Assembly (NCBI GenBank): GCA_002778195.1
Contig: PCDI01000005.1
Coordinates: forward strand, 2,853,093 to 2,917,092
Source of the DNA: Raffaelea ambrosiae
Lineage: Eukaryota > Ascomycota > Sordariomycetes > Ophiostomatales > Ophiostomataceae
DNA: 64,000 bases
Direction of reading: 5' to 3'
The notes beneath the pieces are model-generated. The model was not told the DNA's origin. It worked only from the letters and a program-made list of their open reading frames with translations, and did no database searches. Made by a program: the position numbers and the translations under genes. Positions 22,674 through 33,900 of this stretch are shown in pieces; within the stretch, counting starts at the first letter, position 1; every line of letters begins with the position of its first letter.

Positions 22674-24578
22674 TTACTGGTCGCGCGTGTACGGAGACCG
22701 CTGCCGCCACTGCGCACCGTACCGCAGCACCAGCGGCGGAATCGGCGCCAGCACCAGACAGGCGGCGCCCAGCAGCGTGAAGCCCCAGCCGTAGCCGAAC
22801 GCCCGGACCAGCGGCGCCACCGTGAGCGGCAGAAACGTGCCGGCCAGGCAGCGGGTGACGAGCAGGCTGGTCATGGCCGAGGCGGCGTACAGGCCAAAGG
22901 CGTCGACGACGTACGCGGCCAGCGGGATGAAGGACAGGATCAGGCTCGCGCCCAGCAGGGACACGGTGCTGAGCAGCACGGGCAGGGGCAGGCGCCACTC
23001 GGCCGCCCAGCCGTAGGCGGCCACGGCCAAGGGCAGGATGAAGCCGCAGACGCTCGACAGCGGCAGGCGGAACTCGGGCCGGCCGATCTCGCCGGTGGGG
23101 TCGCCGGCGCGGGTCTTGGCCAGATGCACGTAGATGCGGTCGAGCGTGGAGTTGCAGATGGCCACGCTGAGGCCCGAGCCGAGGCTGAAGGCCAAAAAGG
23201 CCGCGCCCGTCGCCGACGCGGACAGGCCGTAGCGCCGCTCCAGGATGTCGGGCAGCGACACCGACATGGCATAAAAGTACGAAAACACGACCGAGCCAAA
23301 GAGCGACAGCAGGACCAGCACAAACGAGTCGGCCATGACCACGGCCGGGCGCAGGACCGCCTCGCGGACGTGGGCGAGGCCCGACGCCGTCGCCAGAGGC
23401 GCCTCCTCCTCGTCATCATCCGCCAGCTTGTTGTTGTTGTGGTTGCTGTGGTTGGCAGCATCAGCTGCTGCTGCCCCTGCGGACACGATGCCATCCACGG
23501 CAATCAAGGCATCGTCCTCGCCGTCGTCATCGTCGGCAATGGCTTCTTCGTCCGTCGGGACGCCATTCAGCAGCGTCGTCGACGAGGTCGCGGACACACC
23601 CGCCACAGTCGCCGCAGCCGCCGTTTGGGCGGCCGCCTTCTCGGCGGCCTTGCGTCGCCGGTACAAGATGGCGGGCGGGTAGGTCTCGCGGAAGCACAGC
23701 AGCAGCAGGACCTCGCAGGTGGTGGCCAGCGCCAGGCTGAACCACAGCACCATGCGCCAGCCCCAGGTGTCCGCCAGCACGCCGCCAATGGCCGGCCCAA
23801 TGGCGCCGCCCAGCAGCGGCGCCAGCTGCACGAGGGCCATGGCGGAGCCGCGGCGCGCGGGCGCAAACATGTCGCCCACGATGGCCGGGCTCAGGACGTT
23901 GGTGGCGACGGCGAGCCCGGTCAGGCCGCGGGCGGCAATGAAGAAGGTGGCCGAGGGTGCCAGCGCGGCGGCGAGGGTGGCGGCAATGAAGAGCAGCTGG
24001 GCGGCGTTGAGGATGGTGTAGCGGCCCCAGGAGGCCGTCTCGGACAGCGGTGCAATGGCCAGCGGGCCAGCCGCCTCGCCGAGCTCCCAGATGGTCACGA
24101 GGAGAACGGTCGCGGCCTTGTTCGCGCCGCTGTCGCCGCTGCCACCGCCACCACCGTGGTGGCCTCGTTCCAGATCGGCGACGATGTTGCTCGCAATGGG
24201 CACAATGGAGATGCAGGTGAACGTCACGGTGAAGGCCATGGCGGCCAGGAGCATGACAATGCCCCATTGGAAGGCGGCGGGCCAGTCGCGCGGATTGTCC
24301 GGGTCGCCGTCCGGGTCGAAGCCGTAGGAGGAGCTGCTGCTGGCCGTGGATGGGGGCGACAGAGCTCCGGTACCGGCGCCGACACCGGGGCCATGGCCAT
24401 CGGCGCCTCGTAGTTGCGGCCGGTGGAAGTGTCCGGCCTCTGGATCGTAGGGGCCGCTGCCCTGGTGGGACTGCGAAAAAGCCCGGCTGCTGCGCCGGCT
24501 GGCCCGACTGCCCCGGCGCCCAGCTACCAGCAGCGGCTGCGTCTCGTCGACGGCATTGGCGGCCGAGACGGGATCCAT
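22674..24578 (-). CDS. MFS transporter, DHA1-like (drug/polyamine antiporter type)
   Basis: Single exon on the minus strand, about 634 residues from ATG 24578 (MDPVSAANAVDETQPLL). The open frame continues upstream to 24722 but only as a phenylalanine-rich reading of a purine/pyrimidine tract. The cytosolic N-terminus has RRGSRASRRSSRAFS and the lead-in DPDNPRDWP typical of fungal DHA1 transporters. Helix 1 begins FQWGIVMLLAAMAF. GEAAGPLAIAPLSE is the helix 2 / loop motif, and RGLTGLAVATNVLSPAIVGD is motif-C-like. A long acidic, asparagine-containing central loop separates two six-helix halves. It should be a proton-driven plasma-membrane exporter. Substrate cannot be inferred. Confidence 0.92.
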   Translation of the reverse strand: MDPVSAANAVDETQPLLVAGRRGSRASRRSSRAFSQSHQGSGPYDPEAGHFHRPQLRGADGHGPGVGAGTGALSPPSTASSSSSYGFDPDGDPDNPRDWPAAFQWGIVMLLAAMAFTVTFTCISIVPIASNIVADLERGHHGGGGGSGDSGANKAATVLLVTIWELGEAAGPLAIAPLSETASWGRYTILNAAQLLFIAATLAAALAPSATFFIAARGLTGLAVATNVLSPAIVGDMFAPARRGSAMALVQLAPLLGGAIGPAIGGVLADTWGWRMVLWFSLALATTCEVLLLLCFRETYPPAILYRRRKAAEKAAAQTAAAATVAGVSATSSTTLLNGVPTDEEAIADDDDGEDDALIAVDGIVSAGAAAADAANHSNHNNNKLADDDEEEAPLATASGLAHVREAVLRPAVVMADSFVLVLLSLFGSVVFSYFYAMSVSLPDILERRYGLSASATGAAFLAFSLGSGLSVAICNSTLDRIYVHLAKTRAGDPTGEIGRPEFRLPLSSVCGFILPLAVAAYGWAAEWRLPLPVLLSTVSLLGASLILSFIPLAAYVVDAFGLYAASAMTSLLVTRCLAGTFLPLTVAPLVRAFGYGWGFTLLGAACLVLAPIPPLVLRYGAQWRQRSPYTRDQ

Positions 24579-25439
24579 GGATGCGATGCAGCTGTGGACG
24601 GGAGGAGATGCAAGGAAGGAGGAAAAGAGTCGGGCAAAGAGGGAGGAGAATGGGGGGGAAAAGAAGAAAAAAATAGAAAAAAAATAGAAAAAATAGAACA
24701 GCGGCCAAGACGCAAAGCTCAAGCTCTGCCAGATATTCTAGAAGACGAGCCAGCTGGAGCATTCACTATCTATCGTATGGTACCCACATCCTGCAGACTG
24801 TATGGTGTATGCATAACGTATTTCGCTGCGGCAATGTCACAATCGCGCCCTTTAGCTTATCAGACCCCCGGACAGGCTTGCTAGAAAGACGCGGCACTAA
24901 ACCCCAACGGCCCAAGGGGCCAAGGAGCCAAGGAGCCAAACCCATAGCGGTCTGTTGCAGGACCACAGGGCCGGAAAAAAAAAATTCTGCGCAAAAAGTT
25001 TTGCTCGGACACGCCGTAGAAGGGGCCAGACTCTCGCGGTATTCATTGGCTGCCGCCAGGTTTGCGGCGGCTTACACGGCGAGCTTGGTATCGCAGCATC
25101 GTAGAAATCAAGAAATAGAAAGAAGAAGAAAGAAGAAGAAATAAATAAATAAATAAAGGAAAAAGAAAGAAAGGAAGAAAGAAAGAAAAAACGGGCAAAG
25201 CCGCCACATACGCTTAGATGCGGGTTTCATGGCCCTTCTCCATTTTCTTCTTTTTTTTTTTATTCTCGTTTTTTCCTATTTTCATTTTTTTTATTCTTGT
25301 TTGCCTCTTTTTTCAAAAGAACCTTTTGCTTTTGCCTTCCACTGTCCCATGACCCTTTTGTATACCATACAGATGCCACAAACAGGAAACCCCCCCTTTG
25401 ACAGAGGACCAGGACAGTCTGCATAACAAGCTATGCGCT
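24579..25439. other. Intergenic region between MFS and SNG1-like genes
   Basis: Contains the MFS leader, with a purine-rich tract on the plus strand (about 24600-24700), a short GGCCAAGGA-type repeat near 24909-24940, an AAGAAATAAATAAATAAA-type purine stretch (about 25105-25190) and T-rich sequence before the next stop codon. No gene was seen. Confidence 0.6.
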
Positions 25440-27140
25440 TCATTGCTGCCTCTTGGCTGGCGACTCGCCGCCCCCCTCCGCCCGGCGATGGGCCTCTTCC
25501 TCTTCCCGCGCCTCCTCCTCGTCTTCCGCGGCCTCCTCGCTCGACACAAACGGCAGATCAAACGACGGCCCAAAGTGTCCGGCAAGGCTGGCCCGCCGAC
25601 GCTCCCGCTGGATGTGGCTGTCTTCGCGCGACAGGACCTGTTCCAGCTCGTGGCGCAGGGCCTCGTCGCTCTCGGCCTCGGCCTCCTCCGCCCCCGCCTC
25701 CTCCGCGCCCTCGGCCTCCTCCCCAGCTTCGGCCCGATCGGCGGCTGGCTCCGGCCGGCCGGCCCGTTCGCGCTCAAAGGCCATGGCTGCATCCACGCGC
25801 TCGCGGAGCTCGCGCGCTTGCGCCTCCTCGCCCAGGGCGGCGTAGTGCGAGCGGCGGAAGATGCCCACGGCGCTCAGCACAAACGACACCACCTCGTAGG
25901 CAAACAGCACGGGCAGCGCGACCCTGAGCTGGGGCCGGTAGCAGCCGCCGGACCAGATGTCCAGCAGCACCTCGTAGACGTCGTGTGCGGGGAACGCATA
26001 GCCCACGCGGTAGAAGCCGGCCGAGAGCGGGAACGGCAGCAGGATGGACGTCACGTTGGTCACGATCCACGCGGCCAGCGACATGGGCACGTACGCCGGC
26101 GGCAGCCAGATGGTGAAGACGTCGAGCGTCAGGAAATTGAGGTGGGCAAAGAGCCAGAGCACCATCCACGTGGCGCCAAACTGGCCCGCGTCCACGTGCC
26201 AGCCCGCCCGGAAGGCCCAGATGGCGCCCGCCGTGCACAGCGACCCGACCAGCGTGTAGCTCAGCGAGGTGGCCGAGCGCACCACCAGCACGCGGTGCGG
26301 GTGGATGCGGTTGTAGATCTGGAAGCGCGCGTGCAGCCCGTTGATCGTGCCCAGGTAGAAAAACTCCTGGATCAGGATCAGGATGATCACCAGCGTGTTG
26401 TAGATGGCCCGCGAGCCTTGCGACGTCGGCTGGATGTTGTCGCCCACGGCGTTCCACGGGTTGGCCAGGATGGCCGCCGCGGCACGGCTGCCCAGCGGGT
26501 AGGGGACGTACGATTCAGCGCTGCTGCTGTTGCTGCTGTTGCTGCTGTTGCTGCTGCTGCTGCTGCCGCTGCCGTTCACGGCATACGCAATGCGGGCCTG
26601 GTTCGCCAGCTTCTCTATGCTGCCCTGCACCGCCGCGTCCACCACCGTCGGGTAGATCGCCTCGTTCCAGATGTACCGGAACACGTCGTCGGCATCGTAC
26701 TGCCGCACGTCGTCGTCGCCGGGGCTGCTGAGCAGCGCCGCCTGCAGCCGGTCGGAGGCGCCGGCGGTCACGTACACGGCGCCCCAGTAGTCGGTCCGGC
26801 AGACGGCGTGCCGCAGATCCGAGGCCGGTGTGGGATACGCACGGGCCGGCCGCTCCACCAGCGTCGGGAAGCTCTTGCCGGCGAGCTGTGCGTAGGCCGA
26901 CCGCACCGCCGCGCCGACCGCGCCCTGGTCGTAGTCGACAAACGCAATGTGCAGGTTGTGCGTGTGCCCGGTCTGCTGGAACAGCGCGCCAAACACCCAT
27001 GCGAACAGGCCGAGAAAGAGCACCTGCAGGAGCAGAAAGTTCTTGGCCGCCGCGCGGAAGAAGAGGCCGCCGCCGCGTCGGTAGCCGCGGTCACGCAAAC
27101 GCAGACGGTCGTGCGTGGCTTTCGGATACAGCCTGTCCAT
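25440..27140 (-). CDS. SNG1/DUF3533-family membrane protein
   Basis: Single exon on the minus strand, about 566 residues from ATG 27140 (MDRLYPKATHDRLRLR). Upstream in-frame codons to 27236 include a poly-T read as phenylalanine and are probably leader. A basic N-terminus precedes one hydrophobic segment (FLLLQVLFLGLFAWVFGALF). A large extracytoplasmic domain with HIAFVDYDQGAVG, DLRHAVCRTDYWGAVYV and FRYIWNEAIYPTVVD is the DUF3533 pattern. A cluster of five to six helices begins at IYNTLVIILILIQEFFYLG. The family includes yeast Sng1, linked to nitrosoguanidine resistance and to membrane lipid asymmetry. A Ser/Asn run (from CAG/CTG-type triplets at about 26515-26570) lies in the outer domain, and the C-terminal 140 residues are acidic, with E/A-rich repeats. 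Confidence 0.9.
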   Translation of the reverse strand: MDRLYPKATHDRLRLRDRGYRRGGGLFFRAAAKNFLLLQVLFLGLFAWVFGALFQQTGHTHNLHIAFVDYDQGAVGAAVRSAYAQLAGKSFPTLVERPARAYPTPASDLRHAVCRTDYWGAVYVTAGASDRLQAALLSSPGDDDVRQYDADDVFRYIWNEAIYPTVVDAAVQGSIEKLANQARIAYAVNGSGSSSSSNSSNSSNSSSAESYVPYPLGSRAAAAILANPWNAVGDNIQPTSQGSRAIYNTLVIILILIQEFFYLGTINGLHARFQIYNRIHPHRVLVVRSATSLSYTLVGSLCTAGAIWAFRAGWHVDAGQFGATWMVLWLFAHLNFLTLDVFTIWLPPAYVPMSLAAWIVTNVTSILLPFPLSAGFYRVGYAFPAHDVYEVLLDIWSGGCYRPQLRVALPVLFAYEVVSFVLSAVGIFRRSHYAALGEEAQARELRERVDAAMAFERERAGRPEPAADRAEAGEEAEGAEEAGAEEAEAESDEALRHELEQVLSREDSHIQRERRRASLAGHFGPSFDLPFVSSEEAAEDEEEAREEEEAHRRAEGGGESPAKRQQ

Positions 27141-29491
27141 GGCCCCGCGCAGACAGTTGAAAAAAAAAAAAAGGATCGCAGATGGGCTTGTTGTGGCCAG
27201 TGGTCGCGGGTGCCCGTCGTCGTGCGTTGGGAACAAGCAGCAATGGCCAGGAGACGCGTTCTTGAAGCCGCTGCCAGCCCCCCATGCCGGCTGTCGGGTA
27301 GTGCACCCAGATCACGCAAAAACGCAAAAACTCATGATCCACCTTTCTAGGCGACACTTGAGCACACTAACTAGCTACCTGGGCTAGTTCGTTGCTCTGC
27401 GCATGGGGCTGCTGCCGGCCCAGTTCCGACCCTGTTCTGGCACTAAAGTACCCCGGCTCCTCCACTCATACCCGTGCCTATTAAGATGCATTGCCAAGCG
27501 GCCTAGTCAGTCGACCACAATGGCTAGGAAGCGCGAGTCCAGATATGCCGTGAATCTGGCCCGTCCAGTTAGTATTCGTTAGTGCGAATGCAACAGTCCT
27601 GACCAGTCCAGTCCAGTTCTACCCCGGACTGTGTATCTGGTGTCTTATTGACTGGAGAAGTGTGGTATACAGCGCAGGTCTACCCCAGACTATATGGATC
27701 TGGTGCCTTGTCGACTTGATCATCGTGGTATACCTACGCACCTTCTCCGCCTCGCAGGCAGACCGACTGCGCTTCCTTCTCGAACACCCTTTCTCGTATA
27801 CCCAGCCTTCCAGAAGCCCGGACTACCGTCACGGGCCACCATCTCTACCCCCAGTGCCTATGAATTACGGGGATATATGTGGTTCGCGACTCGCGTCAAT
27901 TCTGGTGAGAATGCGACACGTGATGTGAACCCTAGAAGTCAGGCCGTCCCTGCTTCAAATTTTCGGTAGGCATGCCCACGGGCTCATGAATGGAGCTGCG
28001 ATAAATGACGAGGAGACTTGCACCCAGCCAACAGATGGCGCGAGGCCCTTCTTCCGAACCGTGGTTGTTTGTAACGGCTTCCCTCGTGCTTGCCTCGCAG
28101 CTCATCCAACGTTGTCGGTTGCTGCCGAAACAGTGGCTCTGCCCAGCAACCATGTCCTTGCTGCCTCGTTTTCTTTGGGAATCCTGCCACATGCTGTACT
28201 ACAAGGCGGTCTCTGGCTTTTCCCTCGTGTTCGAGTCCGACTGCATAATCTCGTAACCCCTAATAGACTCTGCAGAGACCTGCTATTCTTAGGGCGGTGC
28301 GTGCCTCGCATTCTGCTGGGGCACACCCAGGCATCATGCCACTCCGCAACATCGGCTAGATACGGGCAGACGAGCATTGGGGACCCTGGCTGGCATTCTT
28401 CCGAGCAGACTGATAATACCGTGCCTCTGGTGTGTCCAACTGGTTTTGTTCCTCCCTGTGCTACACAACATGCGTCCGACAGCGCATGTCTTTCATGCAG
28501 CTATGCTTCTTGGGGCGCCTTGGGGCGCCCTTGGGTCCCGGGCGGGTTTCTCTCGCTGTCATGCCCACTGTCATGTGCCAAGAATAGTGCCATCACAGTT
28601 ACACAGGCTCCTGACGCGATGGCCATCATGCAGAGGCAGAATCGCGGATGTCTAAATAACCGTGCTAGCCTCATGTGATCCCCCTCGTCACAACGACAAC
28701 CCTCGGAATCAGCTACAAGGCCTGCTGCTGACATGGCAGCATCTCGCTTTTCTGGGTTTTTTTTTTTGGTTCCGACCATGGCCAGCCACACGCGATGCCT
28801 TCCCTCTTGTTTTGCGATGGCGTCATATCAGTATCACCTCGAGCCAAGAATATAGAGACCTCGGGTCAGATGCGCACCCCCGGACGGGATTCTCCCTGTT
28901 CTCCCGCTCCACATGGCTATTTGTAAGAAGGGATATGCGGCACGAGCAGTAGCAGACAACGCCCGCCGATGACGAGGGATATGGAGATACACCAGCCTGT
29001 GACCAATCCCCGTTTCATTTCGTCGCTTGGACTTGTGACATGTCATTCCTCCTCCTCTCTGTACGAGACAGCGGTAGCTCTCGCCCGACTCGGCATGCTA
29101 TTGGAAAATCCGTTCTGCCTCGTATCGTTATCTGTCTACTCGCAAAGGGGGCGATGGGCAGCTTTCTATTTAAAAAAAAAAAAATAAGCAGATGCGGAAA
29201 CCGAAGCAGGGAATCTTTTTTCCACATACTAACCAGGCCCGCAAACTCCCTAAAGTGTACAAATGACCAAGAAGAACAGAAGGGTAGTTACAGCATACGA
29301 CAAGTAACAAATAACGAATAACGAATCGCAAAATAACCACTAACAAACGACCCAAACAAGAAGAGAATAAAAAAACAGCAACGTGGAGCCAGCAAGGAGA
29401 AGTGCCTCGTGGGAAGCATGTGTATCTCGTCGTCTTTCACAATCTAGTGGGTAGTTTCGTGCCCGATGCCGAGGGAACCGACCCAACCCTT
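27141..29491. other. Gene-poor region, nothing recognised
   Basis: The left end is the leader of the SNG1-like gene. The rest shows only short unstructured open frames. Small A runs (29171-29184) and AACAAATAACGAATAACG-like simple sequence (about 29306-29325) lie near the right end. No gene or RNA was recognised. Confidence 0.55.
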
Positions 29492-30955
29492 TCACTGCAA
29501 GCCATGTTCCGAAAACCTGTCGTAGTCCCGCCGGATTTTGTCCTGAAACGGCCCGTACACCATCGCATCCACCCCGATTTTTTCCATCAGCTCCCCGAAG
29601 CGAACATCACGCGGGACCGCCGCCCGCACTAGTCTGCCACCCTGTCCTCTGGTCGCCGTTCTCGTGGCCATGGACGTAGCAGTGGTGGTGGCGTCCATGT
29701 CGTCGTAGGCCTGCTGCTGCGAGAGGAGAAAACGCACCACCTCGCCAAACCGGGCTTGGCAGCCCTTCATGCCCAGCTCCACCAGCTTGCCACAGATCTG
29801 CAGCCACCCGAGGATGAGCTCTTCCTGGAGCGTGCCGTCCATGAACCGGAACTCGACCGTCCGGGGGTTGGTTCTCGCACGCTCGTCCTCCTCTCCAAAC
29901 GCGCTAAAGTTGAACCCGAGGCGACGGTGCTCGCGTATGGTGCCGGACAGCAGAAGCCCCAGCTCGCGCGGGGACGCGGTGCTCCAGATGGCCCGCAGAG
30001 CCTCGTTCTGAGCCGCTGCGTGTCCAGTCGCGCCCATGTACTGTCGCCAGCCTTCGCCTCCATCTCCCCTTCCTCCTCCTCTTTCGTCTCTTTCGTCTCT
30101 TTCGTCTCTTTCGTCTCTTGTTGGAGGCGACCCCCATCCGCTCCGTGCACGCCGCAGTATGTCGTACCCAATCGTGACGTTGTCGCTCGCTACCGGCTTG
30201 CCGGCCAGGGCCAGAGCCAGTCGGCTGCACTGGCGCTGGGGAAACCCCCACGTGAAGGCATGGTCGAAGTTGGGCGACTGTGGGTCCCGAATGGTCCGCA
30301 GGACGGGCTCGGCCAGCCAAAACACCGTAGCCAGCTTCTTGAGCGTCGTCAGGGCGAAGGCGGCGCCATCTGTTCGGCCCACATGCACGTGTATATCGCA
30401 GGTGTGGTTGGCTATCACAGGCAGGCTCTTTGTGCGCGCAACCACCTCGGCGACAGCGACACGCGCCATGCGGTCTGTCCAGGAGAACGCGGGCGAGCTC
30501 ACTTCCACAGACACGGGAACCCCGTTGGTTCGGTGTCGGTCGGGCTGTGGATCACGCTCGGTGTGCAAGACAGAGTTGGCCTTCTTGACAATCCAATGGG
30601 TCTTCCAGTAGTTTCGCTCTTGCCGGCCAGCATCATCAATATCATACCGGCTTATGGCACAGATGGGAAGACACGGACGAGCAGAGACGGCGTGGTCCTG
30701 CCCGTTCCCTCGAATCGCCTGGGCCACGGCAGCGTATGATTTTCGTTGCACATGGTCCGGAACGTCCAGGGCTGTGCCCGAGAGACTGCCGGGACTGGTC
30801 GTCGTCTCCTTGCGTGGCAGCCCCAGCAAAAGGCATTTCATCTCTAGCCCGAGGGACAAATCCCCGGCAGTGTCCGACCCGGTAGACGGAGGGGCTCGGA
30901 CGCCAACGTCGGCGTGGACCGTCACAGCGCTAGGCATGATGGGAGAACTGGACAT
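29492..30955 (-). CDS. Amidoligase-family protein (ATP-dependent amide-bond ligase)
   Basis: Single exon on the minus strand, about 487 residues from ATG 30955 (MSSSPIMPSAV). The further upstream open frame has no ATG before 31105 and a different composition. Blocks in family order: SLGLEMKCLLLG (start of the ligase fold), HWIVKKANSVLHTERD, PVSVEVSSP, CDIHVHVG, LKKLATVFWLAEPVLRTI, RTVEFRFMDGTLQEELILGW and the C-terminal GPFQDKI. These match the Amidoligase_2 family, related in fold to carboxylate-amine ligases of the glutamine-synthetase type. Bacterial relatives sit in peptide- or wall-modifying clusters, while fungal roles are unknown. An insertion with (RDE)n is coded by four perfect 9-bp repeats (30081-30116). 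No signal peptide was seen. Confidence 0.85.
   Translation of the reverse strand: MSSSPIMPSAVTVHADVGVRAPPSTGSDTAGDLSLGLEMKCLLLGLPRKETTTSPGSLSGTALDVPDHVQRKSYAAVAQAIRGNGQDHAVSARPCLPICAISRYDIDDAGRQERNYWKTHWIVKKANSVLHTERDPQPDRHRTNGVPVSVEVSSPAFSWTDRMARVAVAEVVARTKSLPVIANHTCDIHVHVGRTDGAAFALTTLKKLATVFWLAEPVLRTIRDPQSPNFDHAFTWGFPQRQCSRLALALAGKPVASDNVTIGYDILRRARSGWGSPPTRDERDERDERDERGGGRGDGGEGWRQYMGATGHAAAQNEALRAIWSTASPRELGLLLSGTIREHRRLGFNFSAFGEEDERARTNPRTVEFRFMDGTLQEELILGWLQICGKLVELGMKGCQARFGEVVRFLLSQQQAYDDMDATTTATSMATRTATRGQGGRLVRAAVPRDVRFGELMEKIGVDAMVYGPFQDKIRRDYDRFSEHGLQ
30081..30116 (-). repeat. 9-bp in-frame tandem repeat inside the amidoligase gene
   Basis: Four perfect copies of CTTTCGTCT on the plus strand, read on the minus strand as repeated Arg-Asp-Glu. 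Copy number can change without shifting frame. Confidence 0.95.
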
Positions 30956-33900
30956 ACGTCGGCAGGCAGGGCAGGCTCCAGCTAAATAAGACAATAGGCG
31001 AAGTAGAAGCGTGTTTCCTTGTGGTCCATGTGTCAGGACAGCCCACCCCCTCCCAGACGAGTGTAGAGGAAACGCTGGCCAGGTCTCTCCTGGCGACGCG
31101 GACAACGGCGTTATGTACTGCTGCCCGGGTTAGGATTGGTGACCATAGTGTATGGCTGTACTTCCACGGGGCGGTCACCAGAGATGGCAACGGAGACCGG
31201 GGCAGGGGAGGACTAGACGACTCGACGGAGCAGGGCTGTTGCACAAATCATGCTAGGGGCCCGCAACAAAGAATAAATAGAATCGACCGGAGCAGGGAAG
31301 CGAGATATGGAATCTGGGGGGGGCAGGGGAGGGGAGAGAAGGATTCGGAAGTGTACGCATGGCAGTCTTGCAAGATACAGATGGGTGGCATTCTTATACG
31401 GGAGGGGGTGGCGTTGGGCCCGAGAGGACGGTATGGGTGGATGTCCTATCCAGCAATTGCGGGGACCATACCAATATTCACACAACCCATGTGCCTTCCA
31501 GCCGTACAGGGCTTCGAGGGTCTAGAGCCACAAGCTGTACAATGGTCCTGAAACTAGCTATGAAACATTGCCTCGATAGGACGGGAAGCCGTATCGTAAG
31601 TGACAGCCTTTCGGAAGTTCGGGTCGAAGAAGGCGTGGGAGGGGGGCGATGGGTGGCCGGAAGAGCCCAAAGGGTGATAACGTCCTGGCGAGAAGCAAGG
31701 TAAAGGGGCAGGCTATTCGGGGCATGGCGGTGTGTCCAGGAAGGTGTGCAAAGTAGCAAGGAAGCCGTGCGTGACAGGGATGCCGAGATCGCATCGCATC
31801 CAAGCCTCAGAGAGAAGGAGGATTTGCGCCGAACCCAAAAAAAGTTGGAGGGACGGGAGGACCGGGACAAGCATAGCCTGCTTTCGTCGGGTTCGCACTC
31901 GGTAGTGGCAGTGTGCGAGGGTCCCATCTTGTCCTGTTCTGTGCCGTGTCCATGGGTGCTAGGCTGCGTTTGTGTCTGGTGCTGACGGGCTGTCAGTTCC
32001 TTGGCAGCACTATTGGTTGAGCGTCTTGGAGGGGGGAGCACGGCCTGTCCTCCCCGTGGGCTCTTCTACACCGTACTCGTACTCGTGCAGACAAGACGCA
32101 TCACCTGTCGTCCACCTCGGACGTCGGCCATGACTTTGGTCAGCCCGTGGATTTTTTTTTCTTTTTCGCTTTTTTTTTTTTCTTCCTTCTCCTGCACGCG
32201 TTCTGGATTGCGCCAAGAAGCCTTTGCCGAGCCAGAGAGCGAGCATCAGATGAGAACATGCCGGCGGTCTGGCGCAAGTGGACGCTGCAGAACCGCACAG
32301 ACCGGTGATCTTCCGCCAGTTCGTCGCAGCCACTCTGTCGGGAGAGCAAAAGGGAAAAAGCAAGGGCGAGGGGGGTTGCCCCGAAGCTGGCTGTCCCAAT
32401 TGGCCGCGCAGTGGGACTTTGGATGCGCATTAGCGAGCAATGTCAGCAACATACTAGCCATGTACTGTATGGTTCTTGTGTGGTTCCCTTCCAGGGCATA
32501 TTGTCGTCCCCCGGCGGTGCCCCATGCGTGGCCGGCCACACAGAACTGCGCAGGGGCTTAGTGCCCTCCCAAGCTGACCTCCCCCCCCCTAATAGCCTCA
32601 CATCATTTTGGGCGTCGGGCCTCGAGAGCAGGCAGACCTTGTCATCTTGGGCAGATTCTCACGCTTGCATCAAGGACAGAAACACGACAAGGGCGGGACG
32701 ACTACATTGTGCCGTCGAGCTCCTTGGGGCCAGGGGCCGACCATGGCGGCCATGGGGCACCCGAAAGAGCGAAAGAGTGTCCCGAATGAAATTGACTGGT
32801 GGAGACGGTGGACTCGAGCCAGAGAAGACCGAGGTCGAGGCGTTGGCACAGACTACGCAATTTGTGATTTGTGACCGTGGTCCTGCTACGCGGGCGTACC
32901 TTTCTCCCTTTCTCTGCGTCCTCCAAATTTCCGTCTTACGTTGGGTCCCGTTGCTACAGAGGCCGGACAAAAGGCCGCGCCACAGCGTGTGTATGCCTTC
33001 TTCAGGCCCGTCCAGGTCTTGGCTCGTCTGCCCGTTCTGGTTGACGATGTGGTATCTTGTCCCTCTTCCGGCCTGGATCGCCAGTGCTCACCACCGCCTA
33101 CACAGTATACCACATCTGTCCTCATGCCCGATGTGAGCCCCTTTTTTAAGGCTCCGTCCGTTAACCAGCTCTTCTGTACCAAGAAAAAGCTTGTCTGGGT
33201 CAGAAAGGATGAGTCAAGAAGATGGAAAGAAAAGAGGGGGAAAAAAAAGAGAAAAAAAAAAACCCCTGCCCTTGTGCCCGCGCCGCGCCGTTGGGATCAC
33301 GTTTCCAGGACTGCAAATCCTGTCTCTCTTGACGTCCTGACTGGCTTGCACGTTGTCGAGTCGGCACTTGGCCCTTGTGCATGGATGCCTGTGGATCACC
33401 TGCGTTGGACGATCTGCTCTGACGCGGCACTGACCTGGTTCCCAGGCATGGCCCGCTTGCCCATGTGCCTCTTCTGCGTGTCTCGTGGCTCGGAGACAAG
33501 TCCCCCAATTGTGCTATGCCGACGGTAACCTTGGGGGGGCAAACACGGACACACTCTTGCGTGCAACACGAGACCACGGGCAGACGACTGCCGTTTCGAG
33601 CGGACAATGGGTCGCATCACCCACACGCCAGCCCCCACTGCCGATAGGTAGCCGGGCGTTGGGCAACAATGGCGGCAATGAGTCTTTTTTGTGTTTTCGT
33701 CGGAAAAGGCCCGACCGTCTCCTTGTTTCGGCACCCGGCACCACCGTCGGCGAGGGCCACCTATCCATCTGGCTGGTGAGCCAGTTCGTTGCCGTTGCTG
33801 ATTGTATTTCAGCGTGGCCACGGCTCCCATGGCACTTCTTCACAGCAGGCATCAATATGTGAGGCGGGTGAGATCCTGTCCCGTACAGACCCATTCGTTG

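Noticed and set aside
22650..24413. 587-codon plus-strand frame opposite the MFS gene
   Set aside because: Composition is Gln/Gly/Arg shadow coding. The minus strand gives a complete 12-helix transporter.
25398..27350. 650-codon plus-strand frame opposite the SNG1-like gene
   Set aside because: It is a GC-skew shadow, and the minus frame carries the DUF3533 motifs and helices.
29756..30739. 327-codon plus-strand frame opposite the amidoligase
   Set aside because: Shadow frame; the minus strand has ordered amidoligase blocks.
13989..30955. Secondary-metabolite cluster suggested by transporters, SNG1-like protein and amidoligase
   Set aside because: No synthase, P450, methyltransferase or pathway regulator lies among them, and spacing is several kilobases without genes.
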